A stretch of DNA of 10,523 nucleotides from JAICLL01 sp035252155 (GCA_035252155.1 DATFDL010000693.1:1-10523); one strand, 5' to 3'. Shown: positions 1 to 6,718, counted from the stretch's first letter. Program-made: numbers and translations. The notes: generated by a model not told the origin, from the letters alone.

Positions 1-566
1 GCCACATCGACTTCGCCCAGCCGCAGCATCTGCGCGCCCTGAATCAGGCCCGCGTTGCCCGCCGCGCAGGCCGCCCCAATGGTGTAGTGCGGCCCGGTGA
101 TGCCGAGATTCAACGAGATTTCGCCCGCCGGATTGTTGGCCACCGTCCGCGGGTTGTGATGGTGCGACCAGAACTTGGTGTCGTAGTCGAAGCCCTTCAG
201 CTCGTAGATTTCGTTTTCGGTCTCGACATTGCCGTGTTCGGTGACGCCGACATAAACGCCCACTTGCGATTTATCGAGATTGGACCAATCGAGCCCCGCA
301 TCGGCGATCGCTTCGTGAGAGCAGTAGATGCCGATGCTGCCGGCCCGCGTGCCGCGGCGCAGGTCTTTTTTCTTTTGGTATTTTGTCTCGTCAAAGCGGC
401 AGACGCCGGCCAGCGTGCGACCGACATAGCGAATCTCGTAGGGGGTGACGCCGCTCCGCCGCGCCAGCAAGCTGTCGCGGAACTCGCGCAGCGAGTTGCC
501 ATTCGGCGCGGTGAGTCCCACGCCCGTGATGACAATCCGGTCGTTCTCGGTCGGCCCGGCTACCAA
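1..566 (-). CDS. Beta-ketoacyl-ACP synthase (FabF/KAS II-like), N-terminal part, cut by window edge
   Basis: Cytoplasmic condensing enzyme of fatty-acid or polyketide-like synthesis, joining malonyl-ACP to an acyl chain. The 188 visible codons begin with the typical thiolase-fold strand (DRIVITGVGLTAPNG, residues 9-23), continue with a KKKDLRRGTRAGSIG stretch (65-79) where FabF proteins carry a basic segment, and reach the nucleophile motif GAACAAGNAG with the catalytic Cys at residue 167. The two active-site histidines lie beyond the edge. There is no ATG in frame before the conserved domain: a TAG stop lies at 570-572, and the only sensible start is TTG 564-566, with AGGGA (575-579) eight bases upstream. 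The family call is firm. Whether it is the housekeeping fabF or a KAS from a dedicated lipid or polyketide cluster cannot be told, because the downstream genes are outside the window. Confidence 0.9.
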   Translation of the reverse strand, partial: MVAGPTENDRIVITGVGLTAPNGNSLREFRDSLLARRSGVTPYEIRYVGRTLAGVCRFDETKYQKKKDLRRGTRAGSIGIYCSHEAIADAGLDWSNLDKSQVGVYVGVTEHGNVETENEIYELKGFDYDTKFWSHHHNPRTVANNPAGEISLNLGITGPHYTIGAACAAGNAGLIQGAQMLRLGEVDV

Positions 567-635
567 TTGCTACTTCCCTGCGAAGTTGAGAAACCATCGA
601 ACCTAGCGGCTGCTTCGACAGTTGGCAAGCGGCGC

Positions 636-732
636 AAAAAAACGGGGGCCTCTGACGTGCCACATACGCATTGGCTGGTGCAGGACGGTCAGGGGCAAGT
701 CAACCGTCCGGCCGGTAGTCGTCAGAGGCCCC
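636..732 (-). terminator. Long-stem hairpin followed by seven T (terminator, attenuator or end of a small RNA)
   Basis: On the minus strand a perfect 13-base arm GGGGCCTCTGACG (732-720) pairs with CGTCAGAGGCCCC (657-645). Inside it a second perfect 7-base stem, GGACGGT (709-703) with ACCGTCC (689-683), closes a 13-base loop, and a shorter TGGC pairing with GCCA (659-662 with 672-675 on the plus strand) can form a third arm. After the outer stem come CG and seven T (642-636). That layout fits an intrinsic terminator with an unusually large, branched top. It sits about 70 bases upstream of the KAS start, on the same strand, so it could end a short upstream RNA or act as a leader attenuator. No protein gene precedes it on that strand. 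Confidence 0.5.
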
Positions 733-842
733 GCGGGCCAGTCAGATTGTCGCTCGACTCGATGAGCCGAGTCGCGGCGGTGATAAAGCATCCGACGTGC
801 CATGCGTTGCGCCGAATAGAAAACAACGCGCGAATGATGGTT

Positions 843-876
843 GCAAATGATTACGCAGCAATCGTTTGCGATTTTT
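843..876 (+). terminator. Weak terminator-like hairpin with T5
   Basis: GCAAATGATT (843-852) pairs with AATCGTTTGC (860-869) through ten pairs including one T-G wobble, with a 7-base loop, followed by GA and five T (872-876). The stem is AT-rich. An alternative, smaller hairpin AATCG-TTTG-CGATT (860-873) overlaps it. No plus-strand gene is visible upstream, so its purpose is unclear and it may be chance. Confidence 0.25.
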
Positions 877-990
877 ATTCGAAACCAGATTCCGCGGGCA
901 AACCAGCCTTCCCCCGCCTCGAAAGTAGGGCATTGTCTCGCGGCACCCTGCTTGATCTTTCACGACAATCGGCCCGCGAATGATGATTTC

Positions 991-1005
991 GTCTCAATTT
1001 GAGAC
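991..1005. promoter_or_regulatory. 15-base palindrome, upstream member of a pair before kdsA
   Basis: GTCTCAATTTGAGAC has two perfect 6-base arms (GTCTCA/TGAGAC) around a 3-base centre, the shape of a dimeric repressor site. It matches 12 of 15 bases of the element at 1111-1125. It lies 28 bases upstream of the promoter-like TTGATA/TAAGGT pair measured start to start. The bound protein is not known. Confidence 0.4.
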
Positions 1006-1110
1006 ACTGGATGGGGCGTTGATAATTAACGCCTTTTACCGTAAGGTGTTATGTTCCTCTGGCTGGCTGCCATGCCGCCCGCGATTCCGACAAGCCAGCC
1101 GAGCGAGAGT

Positions 1111-1125
1111 TTCTCAAATCGAGAC
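1111..1125. promoter_or_regulatory. 15-base imperfect palindrome, downstream member of the pair before kdsA
   Basis: TTCTCAAATCGAGAC repeats the element at 991-1005 with three mismatches; its arms TCTC/GAGA remain paired. Start-to-start distance is exactly 120 bases and the site ends 29 bases before the kdsA ATG. If the promoter lies near 1019-1047, the two sites bracket it, as in operator pairs that loop DNA. This is inference from layout. Confidence 0.4.
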
Positions 1126-1154
1126 AGCCGCGAACCTGGAATTCTGCCGCCGCC

Positions 1155-1988
1155 ATGCCCAACAACCCCGCCACGATCGGCCCTTATCGCTGCGGCGCGA
1201 AGCAGCCGCTGCTGGTAATCGCCGGTCCGTGCGTGATCGAAAGTGAAGAATTGACCCTTTCGATCGCCCGCCGTCTGAAGGCGATGGCCGGCGAGTTGGC
1301 CGTCCAACTCGTCTTCAAGGCCTCGTTTGATAAAGCCAACCGAACCAGTGGCGGGGCGTTTCGCGGCGTGGGAATGGAGCAGGGGCTGGCGATACTGGCT
1401 CGCGTTCGCGAGGAGACTAGCCTGCCGGTGACGACCGATCTCCACGAGTCGTGCCAGGCCGAGCCGGTGGCGGCGGTTTGCGACTTGCTGCAGATACCGG
1501 CATTTCTTGCCCGTCAGACCGACCTGTTGGTGGCGGCGGCCCAGACCGGCCGGCCGGTCCACGTGAAAAAGGGACAATTCATGGCGCCGTGGGACATGCG
1601 GCACGTGGTCGAAAAACTGCAAGCGTCGGGGTGCCGGGATATTATGGTTTGCGAGCGGGGGACGTTTTTTGGCTATGGGCGGCTGGTCAACGACATGCGA
1701 TCGATCCCCCAGATGCAGGCGCTGGGGGTGCCGGTGATCTTTGACGCCACTCACAGCGTACAAGAACCTGGTGGACTGGGATCGGCAACCGGCGGCAATC
1801 GGGCCATGGTCGAACCTCTGGCCCGCGCCGCAACGGCGATTGGCGCCGACGGCCTTTTCTTTGAGACACACCCCGATCCCGACAAGTCGCCCAGCGATGG
1901 GCCCAACATGATCCCGCTAGAAGCATTTCCCAAGCTGCTCGGCCGCCTGCTGGCGCTCCGCAAGAGTGTGGAGGCCCTGCGTGATTAG
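1155..1988 (+). CDS. kdsA: 3-deoxy-8-phosphooctulonate (KDO-8-P) synthase, metal-dependent class
   Basis: Condenses phosphoenolpyruvate with arabinose-5-phosphate to KDO-8-phosphate in the cytoplasm, a committed step toward the KDO of LPS. The 277-residue length and the whole chain fit KdsA: PEP-binding AGPCVIES (23-30), substrate signature FKASFDKANRTS (54-65), PAFLARQTDLL (115-125), VKKGQF (137-142), FDATHSVQEPGG (196-207) and FETHPDPDKSPSDGP (236-250). Cys26 sits where the metal-independent E. coli enzyme has Asn; with His200, Glu237 and Asp248 it completes the metal site known from the Aquifex-type enzyme, so this should need a divalent metal. The ATG has no clear Shine-Dalgarno site, but the frame upstream holds no better start. 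Two palindromes lie upstream. Its last 8 bases overlap the next gene, whose ribosome site lies inside kdsA. Confidence 0.97.
   Translation: MPNNPATIGPYRCGAKQPLLVIAGPCVIESEELTLSIARRLKAMAGELAVQLVFKASFDKANRTSGGAFRGVGMEQGLAILARVREETSLPVTTDLHESCQAEPVAAVCDLLQIPAFLARQTDLLVAAAQTGRPVHVKKGQFMAPWDMRHVVEKLQASGCRDIMVCERGTFFGYGRLVNDMRSIPQMQALGVPVIFDATHSVQEPGGLGSATGGNRAMVEPLARAATAIGADGLFFETHPDPDKSPSDGPNMIPLEAFPKLLGRLLALRKSVEALRD
1970..1974 (+). promoter_or_regulatory. Shine-Dalgarno site that fixes the lipoprotein start
   Basis: GGAGG lies inside the end of kdsA, six bases before GTG 1981-1983. It selects this GTG over the in-frame GTG at 1966, which is upstream of the site, and gives an 8-base overlap with kdsA and likely translational coupling. 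Confidence 0.7.
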
Positions 1989-3723
1989 GTTCCTGGTTGG
2001 CTCGATGTTCGTTTTTGCGGCGGTGGGCTGCGATCACGCACCGTCGACCCAAAGCCGACCGTCGCAAGCGTCGCCGTCGGCCGATAGCCGCGAGAGTGCC
2101 GAGATCTTTACCTATGTCTCGGGAATTCTCAACGGACTCGATCAATTCGACACGGCGGTTTCGCTGAAGGACGATACGGCGCGGCTCAACGATGCCGCGC
2201 GGCGGCTGCTCGAAAACGGCGTGCCGCCCACCTTGATCAGCCAGCTCAACCAATGGGCCGCCTCGCAACCGCCGGTTGATGGCTGGCATCGCGACGCATT
2301 GCTCGAATCGCTGCCCGACGCCCTGCGATCCTTGCCGCAACTCAAACAGCTTGACTCGCGGACATTCACCACCGACGACGGCTTCGACTTGCGGCAAGCG
2401 GTCTGGCTGCGAAACATTTCGCAATCGGCCGCCGGTCAAGCGCAAAACGACCTGGAGTTGGCCGTAGGGTTGTTTGATTGGGTCGTGCGCAACATCCAAC
2501 TCGACGGCGAGCCGCCGCCGCCCGACGACGAATCGGAGGTTGAGCCGCCGCTGCCCCTGCTCCCTTGGCAACTGCTGCTGTTGGGACACGGCCGGGCCAT
2601 CGATCGCGCGTGGCTTTTCACTCTGCTTGCTCGGCAACAGGGACTCGACGTGGTGGTGCTCAGCCGAAACAGGGGTCAGGATTCAGGGGTCGGGGGTCAG
2701 GGAGACGGTGGGCGCGAGGATGCGGGGACGCAGGCGTCAGAGACGCCAGACTTTTGGCTGCCGGCGCTGTTGCTCAACGACGAGCTTTATCTCTTCGATG
2801 CCGGGCTGGGTCTGCCCATTCCCGGACCGGACGGCACGGGCGTGGCCACCTTGTCGCAGGCGGCCGGCGACGATGCGGTCTTGCGGCAGCTCGATTTGGA
2901 CGCCGACGATCGATATCCGCTAAGTCAGGCCGATCTGTCCGACGTGGCGGCGCTGGTCGAAGCCTCGCCGATGTATTTGTGCGAGCGGATGGCGCTGGTC
3001 GAGTCGCAGCTTAGCGGCGACCAGAAGATCGTGCTCTCGGTGAACGCCAGCGGCGTGGCGGAGCGTGCGAAAGCTTGCCCGCATGTGGCGGCGGCGAGAT
3101 TGTGGTCGTTGCCCTACGACCGCGCCGACGCGGTCCGGCGCGGGCGGCGCAAGTTCACGCGCCGCTTGTCGGTGGAGCTCGAGCCGTTTGCCGTGCCGTA
3201 TTTCGAAAAGAAGGGCAAGGGCGTCGAATTCTCGCCCGCTCTCTGGCGAGCGCGCACGCTGCACCTGTTTGGCAAATATGTCGGCCCCGGGGGCGCCAGC
3301 CGGTATTACCAGATTGCCCGGCCGGCCGACGCCGATCAGGCCCGCCAAATGAACAATGAATTTGCCGAGGCCCAGAATCTGATGCAGGTGAACCCCGACG
3401 CCTCTCGCCGCAAGCGGGAAGCGGTGGAGCACCTCATTGAGTGTGCCCGCACCGCCAAGCAGGACGCCAGCTACTGGCTGGGCCTGATCGCGCTAGAGCG
3501 CCAAGACTACGAGACCGCGATCGACTACTTCAGCAAACGCACGCTCGAAGCCTACCCCGAAGGTCCGTGGACCAACGGCGCCCATTACAACCTGGCCCGC
3601 GCTTATGAGGCATCAGGCAAGCCGGACGAGGCCATCGAGATGTACCGTGAGGTCGACTCGCCCCAGCGTCACGGCAACCTATTGCGTGCCAGAAAGCTCA
3701 AGGAAGAACGCGGGGGACCGTGA
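1981..3723 (+). CDS. Lipoprotein with degenerate transglutaminase-like core and C-terminal TPR-like region
   Basis: A 580-residue protein that I do not recognise by name. With the GTG 1981 start it has a short lipoprotein signal (MIRFLVGSMFVFAAVGC) with lipobox AVGC and lipidated Cys17, so it should be anchored in a membrane facing the periplasm. Around residues 165-295 the order of elements resembles a transglutaminase-like fold: a helix (ELAVGLFDWVVRNIQ), then GHGRAIDRAWLFTLLARQQG (202-221), a strand (LDVVVLS), and FWLPALLLNDELYLFDAG. The catalytic Cys and His positions appear to be occupied by other residues; an Asp-like position in LFDAG is kept. Between these strands lies a Gly/Asp-rich linker written by a G-rich DNA repeat. 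Residues from about 481 to 575 look like TPR helices (YWLGLIALERQDYETAIDYF; YNLARAYEASGKPDEAIEMY). Coupling to kdsA hints at an envelope role. The fold assignment is inference from pattern and spacing. Confidence 0.75.
   Translation: MIRFLVGSMFVFAAVGCDHAPSTQSRPSQASPSADSRESAEIFTYVSGILNGLDQFDTAVSLKDDTARLNDAARRLLENGVPPTLISQLNQWAASQPPVDGWHRDALLESLPDALRSLPQLKQLDSRTFTTDDGFDLRQAVWLRNISQSAAGQAQNDLELAVGLFDWVVRNIQLDGEPPPPDDESEVEPPLPLLPWQLLLLGHGRAIDRAWLFTLLARQQGLDVVVLSRNRGQDSGVGGQGDGGREDAGTQASETPDFWLPALLLNDELYLFDAGLGLPIPGPDGTGVATLSQAAGDDAVLRQLDLDADDRYPLSQADLSDVAALVEASPMYLCERMALVESQLSGDQKIVLSVNASGVAERAKACPHVAAARLWSLPYDRADAVRRGRRKFTRRLSVELEPFAVPYFEKKGKGVEFSPALWRARTLHLFGKYVGPGGASRYYQIARPADADQARQMNNEFAEAQNLMQVNPDASRRKREAVEHLIECARTAKQDASYWLGLIALERQDYETAIDYFSKRTLEAYPEGPWTNGAHYNLARAYEASGKPDEAIEMYREVDSPQRHGNLLRARKLKEERGGP
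2672..2702 (+). repeat. G-rich GGGGTCAGG-type short tandem tract inside the lipoprotein gene
   Basis: Three near-identical 9-base units, GGGGTCAGG (2672-2680), AGGGGTCGG (2685-2693) and GGGGTCAGG (2694-2702), with ATTC between the first two. Read in frame it encodes a Gly/Gln/Asp/Ser-rich linker between two predicted strands of the transglutaminase-like region. From memory, similar GGGGTCAGG strings are frequent between genes in planctomycete genomes, so this may be such an element captured in a coding sequence. Confidence 0.6.
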
Positions 3724-3742
3724 GTATTTAAGCCCGGTTTGG

Positions 3743-3754
3743 CGATTGCAATCG
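3743..3754. other. 12-base perfect palindrome in the 189-base gap before the large LRR gene
   Basis: CGATTGCAATCG is fully self-complementary and lies 20 bases after the lipoprotein stop. No T-run follows, so it is not an obvious terminator. It could be an operator or chance. I see no clear promoter boxes in the rest of 3724-3912. Confidence 0.25.
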
Positions 3755-3912
3755 GCTCTAGGAATTACCTGTCGGCACCATGGCCTCCGATTTAGTGCTG
3801 CTTGCGTCAAACCGACGTGCGACGGAATCGTTGTGTCGGACTCCGCGCCAAGGCGACTTACATCTGTTCGCCGCGCGACGCAGCGGCCCCAACCAGAAAT
3901 GAGCGAAGGCGA

Positions 3913-5583
3913 ATGCGGCGACGATTATGGCAGTACCGGCCAAGAGATCTGACCGTTTTGCTGCTCGCCGCAATTGCTTTGCTTCTCGTACTCGCTAATT
4001 TGAGCTTCGATCGGGGATGGAGCGGAGAGTTTGGCTATAAGTCCTACGGTTGGCCGTTCGTCTGGCACCGTTACGTGACAGTAAATTGGAAGACAATCGG
4101 CTGGTATTTCAGTGCGGCGCGGTTGGCGGGGAATATTGCCGTGTGGGTCGCGATTTTGGTTGCGGGATCGCTCGCCTGCGAGTCGTTCCTCCGGCGACAT
4201 CGGCCCCGGCCGCGTTGGAGCATACGGGCGATGTTGGGCGCGGTTGCACTGGCAGCCGCGCTTTTCGGCTGGCTGGCCGCGGCGCGCGATCGAGGGAATC
4301 TTCAAGATCCGCTCATCGCCAAGTACAACCATAACCGCTGGCCGCTCGTGTACCACACCTTTGTCTGTGAGCGCAGAGGCCCGAAGTGGCTGGAGCTAAT
4401 TGGAATGGACCGCTTTCGCCGCGAGATCGTGTCCGCAGCGCTGCGATCAGTAAAGAAATTGCACAGCGCCGACCCAAACGATGTGGAACTTCTAGCGCGG
4501 CTTGCTCGGTTGCCCGGGCTGCGATCTCTTTCGATCGGCGTCGATCATGTCACCCCGGAGGTGGCCGCCGCCCTAAATCAAATGCGGCGCCTGCGGTGGT
4601 TGCGAATCGACGCGAACTCAGATCGAGTGGAGTGCCTGCCGCCGATTGCAGGGCTTGCTCGTCTGGAAGAAATGGAACTGAACTACCTTACGATTGATCG
4701 CCGCAGCCTGGACGGCTTGACCAACTTGAGATCGCTTAGCTTATGCGGGGCTCCGGCGAGCGACGAAGAAGGGATTTGGGACGAGTGCCTTCGCGCGATC
4801 GGAGGACTGGGGCAGCTAGAGCACCTCCAGCTCTCAGAGATCGTCATCGACGGTCGGAGCCTATCGCGGCTCGCCGCTCTCAAAAGCCTCAAGACGCTCA
4901 AATTGGAGGACGTCCATTTGGAGGATATACACTCCGGGAAGTCGCTGCTCTTCTTTCTGCCGCTACTGCCGTCGCTCGAGGTCCTCGAGTTACGTGGCAA
5001 TGACGTCGACGACCGCGATCTACGTGAGCTTGTCGTCTTGCCGCGCTTAAAATCACTGATGTTGGATGCGACGTGGGTGACGGACTCGGGTTTGGGCAAG
5101 CTTGCGGCGATCGAATCTCTTGAAGAGTTGGCGATCCGCGACGATTGGTCGGCGCATGAGGGGTGCGTGACGCCAGTCGGGCTTAAATCATTATGTTCGC
5201 TGAAACACCTCAAGAGATTGCACCTGGACCGTGATTCTGGTGACGAGGGCAAGTTGCAGCTCGATGAGCAAGATGAGCTACAGGTTCAGGAGGACGACTT
5301 AGAGGCTTTTCGCGATGCACTACGGTCGTTGCGGAGATCGCACGAGGGAATCGTGATTGACGGACAAACCACCGCAGCCGCTGCTGGACCGCGTAGTCGG
5401 CTAAACGCGCTAACTGTAGACGATGCATTGGTTGGACCCGATGCCACCTGGGCGCCCGTGAGCGACGCGCCGTGGATGACGCAAGCCGAGCGGGCGGCAT
5501 TTGAACGGAACGGAGGGTGGGCGACTTTCGATGGAGCAGGGCACCGGGACAACGGCGGGCCAACCATTACGATCTCCTTCTGA
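3913..5583 (+). CDS. Membrane-anchored leucine-rich-repeat protein, 556 residues
   Basis: Three hydrophobic segments come first: about 13-31 (LTVLLLAAIALLLVLANL), 71-91 (LAGNIAVWVAILVAGSLAC) and 104-122, the last preceded by RPRPRWSIRAML, a basic run typical of planctomycete membrane LRR proteins. GPKWLELIGMDRF (156-168) follows, then irregular LRRs from about 180 to 460 with repeated L..L..L.L patterns (LRSLSIGVDHVTPEVAAAL, LRSLSLCGAPASD, LEVLELRGNDVDDRDLREL, LKSLMLDATWVTDSGLGKL). The tail of roughly 90 residues has no repeats and ends in TITISF. ATG 3913 is chosen because it opens the basic-then-hydrophobic N-terminus; GAAGG sits only three bases upstream, so the ribosome site is poor, and an upstream TTG (3802) would add 37 polar residues. 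Codons are less GC-ended than in kdsA. LRRs usually bind proteins; the partner is unknown. Confidence 0.85.
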   Translation: MRRRLWQYRPRDLTVLLLAAIALLLVLANLSFDRGWSGEFGYKSYGWPFVWHRYVTVNWKTIGWYFSAARLAGNIAVWVAILVAGSLACESFLRRHRPRPRWSIRAMLGAVALAAALFGWLAAARDRGNLQDPLIAKYNHNRWPLVYHTFVCERRGPKWLELIGMDRFRREIVSAALRSVKKLHSADPNDVELLARLARLPGLRSLSIGVDHVTPEVAAALNQMRRLRWLRIDANSDRVECLPPIAGLARLEEMELNYLTIDRRSLDGLTNLRSLSLCGAPASDEEGIWDECLRAIGGLGQLEHLQLSEIVIDGRSLSRLAALKSLKTLKLEDVHLEDIHSGKSLLFFLPLLPSLEVLELRGNDVDDRDLRELVVLPRLKSLMLDATWVTDSGLGKLAAIESLEELAIRDDWSAHEGCVTPVGLKSLCSLKHLKRLHLDRDSGDEGKLQLDEQDELQVQEDDLEAFRDALRSLRRSHEGIVIDGQTTAAAAGPRSRLNALTVDDALVGPDATWAPVSDAPWMTQAERAAFERNGGWATFDGAGHRDNGGPTITISF

Positions 5584-5609
5584 TGTTCACTCACATCGTT
5601 TAATACTGG

Positions 5610-5621
5610 GGGGCAAGCCCC
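5610..5621. terminator. Short GGGG/CCCC hairpin between convergent genes
   Basis: GGGGCAAGCCCC sits in the 49-base gap between the stops of the LRR gene and the minus-strand PIG-L gene. Position suits a two-way terminator, but the stem is four or five pairs and no T-run follows on either strand, so this is only a weak candidate. Confidence 0.2.
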
Positions 5622-5632
5622 GGCCGTTCGAC

Positions 5633-6631
5633 TCATCGAAGCGGCACACTGTTCTTCTCAATATATTGGTCGACGGTGCTTGGCTTCTCCCCCGCACCGC
5701 CGATGTAGTGGAATGCCTCGGCGTATTCCACGCCGTGTTTCTTGCCCAAAGCGCGGCTGCGTGACAAGACAAACTCGCGGATGTAATTGCGGTCGGCTGT
5801 TTTGTCGTCGTCGCCCAACAGCGGCAGGCGCTTGCCTTGTTTCGCCAGCTCCGCGCGTAGCCGCGAGCCGTGCGCTCCGGCGGGGCCTTTCGCGCGGTTG
5901 GCGCGATTGCAGTCGATGATCTGATCGATCACCCCGCTGACATCGACCACGCGCGTCACCTCCGGCCGCCGCGCGTAGTAGTACTTTTCTTTCACCTCGT
6001 GCGGTTCGAGGCCCGCCGCAAAGTGCTCGGGATAATCGTGCGATCGACCCGCCATCCAACAAGCCGCCTCGATGCCACGGGCAATCTGGACGTGATCGGG
6101 GTTCTCTTCATCGTGCGCCCAGGGATCCCAGCAAACCACCGTATCGACCTTGAGCAACCGAATCAAAAAGATCAGCCGGCACTGCAGCTCGTTCTGCGAG
6201 ACATCGGCCATGCGGTGGTTCGGATAATTGAGGTCGAACACCTTGCTGAGACCCAGCACGCGGGCGACTTCGGCGTTGTCGCGCTCGTTGCCTAGTACGT
6301 GCTCGCCGATGCTGCCCGGCGTGCCTAGGCCGGGGGCGTCGCCCATGTCGTCGTTGGTGGCCCGCACCAGATAGCCGCGATAACCTTCTTTGACCAGCTT
6401 GGCCACCGTGCCGGCGGCCATCAGCGGAATATCGTCCGAGTGGGCCTGCACGGCCAGCAGCACCTTGCCTCGGTGGGGCTTGCCCTCGGCGGCGCGTTCG
6501 AGATAGACCTCGGGCGTCACTTCGGCCGCTCGTGTCTGGCTCAGCAAACTCGGCACTTGCAGAACGGCTGCTCCGGCCAGCACGCGCGAGAGGAATTCAC
6601 GTCGTCGCAAGTCAGCGCTGCATTGAGGCAT
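5633..6631 (-). CDS. Tat-exported PIG-L (LmbE-like) family deacetylase
   Basis: A 332-residue member of the zinc-dependent PIG-L family, which removes acetyl groups from N-acetylglucosamine-type substrates; the substrate here is unknown. The N-terminus is a twin-arginine signal: LRRREFLSRVLAGAAVL (8-24) with the RRxFL core and a hydrophobic stretch, probably cut near the AAE at 35-37, so the folded enzyme should act outside the cytoplasm. The family motif near the start is AHSDDI (63-68), where the usual sequence is AHPDDE: His64 and Asp67 are kept but the Glu after the second Asp is Ile. The second zinc motif NPDHVQIARG (177-186) supplies His180. VVCWDPWAHDEE (165-176) precedes it. Upstream of the ATG the minus strand reads CTCCTCCTTTCCC, so no Shine-Dalgarno site is seen. 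It is the last of five minus-strand genes, 87 bases after the previous stop. Confidence 0.9.
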   Translation of the reverse strand: MPQCSADLRRREFLSRVLAGAAVLQVPSLLSQTRAAEVTPEVYLERAAEGKPHRGKVLLAVQAHSDDIPLMAAGTVAKLVKEGYRGYLVRATNDDMGDAPGLGTPGSIGEHVLGNERDNAEVARVLGLSKVFDLNYPNHRMADVSQNELQCRLIFLIRLLKVDTVVCWDPWAHDEENPDHVQIARGIEAACWMAGRSHDYPEHFAAGLEPHEVKEKYYYARRPEVTRVVDVSGVIDQIIDCNRANRAKGPAGAHGSRLRAELAKQGKRLPLLGDDDKTADRNYIREFVLSRSRALGKKHGVEYAEAFHYIGGAGEKPSTVDQYIEKNSVPLR

Positions 6632-6718
6632 GGTACTTTTCGGGAAAGGAGGAGCCTGGACGAGATTTGTTGGCGGTGCTTGACAAAACGCGGCGCGACA
6701 CCGCTGGGAGGCGCGATT

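Larger units (their letters stand above)
567..1154. other. 588-base intergenic region between divergent KAS and kdsA
   Basis: No convincing gene on either strand: the open frames here lack family resemblance and ribosome sites, and some are just extensions of antisense frames over KAS. It contains a long minus-strand hairpin with T-run (636-732), a small hairpin at 755-774 (CGACTCG/CGAGTCG, 6-base loop), a plus-strand terminator-like hairpin (843-876), and two related palindromes (991-1005 and 1111-1125). Weak promoter-like pairs are visible: TTGATA (1019-1024) and TAAGGT (1042-1047) with a 17-base spacer toward kdsA, and on the minus strand TTGCCA (623-628) and TAGGTT (600-605), also 17 apart, toward KAS. 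The -10 boxes match poorly (three of six), so these promoters are guesses. Confidence 0.6.

Noticed and set aside
654..802. 9-base direct repeat GACGTGCCA at 654-662 and 794-802
   Set aside because: Only two copies, not flanking a transposase or clear inserted unit, and one copy overlaps the arm of the hairpin; most likely chance.
87..983. Open frame of 298 codons on the plus strand across the KAS gene
   Set aside because: It is the antisense of the KAS coding region in its first two thirds, with no recognisable motif, and its tail runs through non-coding sequence.
1026..1871. Minus-strand frame of 281 codons opposite kdsA
   Set aside because: Shadow of kdsA: rich in Arg, His and Gln, no domain, and the opposite strand is an unmistakable KdsA.
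1966..1980. GTG 1966 as start of the lipoprotein
   Set aside because: It lies upstream of the GGAGG site and would put extra residues before the lipoprotein signal; GTG 1981 fits better.
1687..2637. Minus-strand frame of 316 codons spanning the kdsA/lipoprotein junction
   Set aside because: Crosses two well supported plus-strand genes, is full of Arg/Gln runs, and has no motif or ribosome site.
2672..2702. Possible CRISPR-like array
   Set aside because: Units are 9 bases, nearly contiguous, without unique spacers, and lie in frame inside a gene.
3802..3912. TTG 3802 as start of the large LRR protein
   Set aside because: Adds 37 polar, Cys- and Arg-rich residues with no family resemblance before a natural basic-hydrophobic N-terminus. 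Not fully excluded, as the ATG 3913 ribosome site is weak.
6641..6655. GGAAAGGAGGAGCC on the plus strand, a strong Shine-Dalgarno-like string
   Set aside because: The plus-strand frames after it are short or antisense to the 153-residue gene and lack any motif; probably coincidental.
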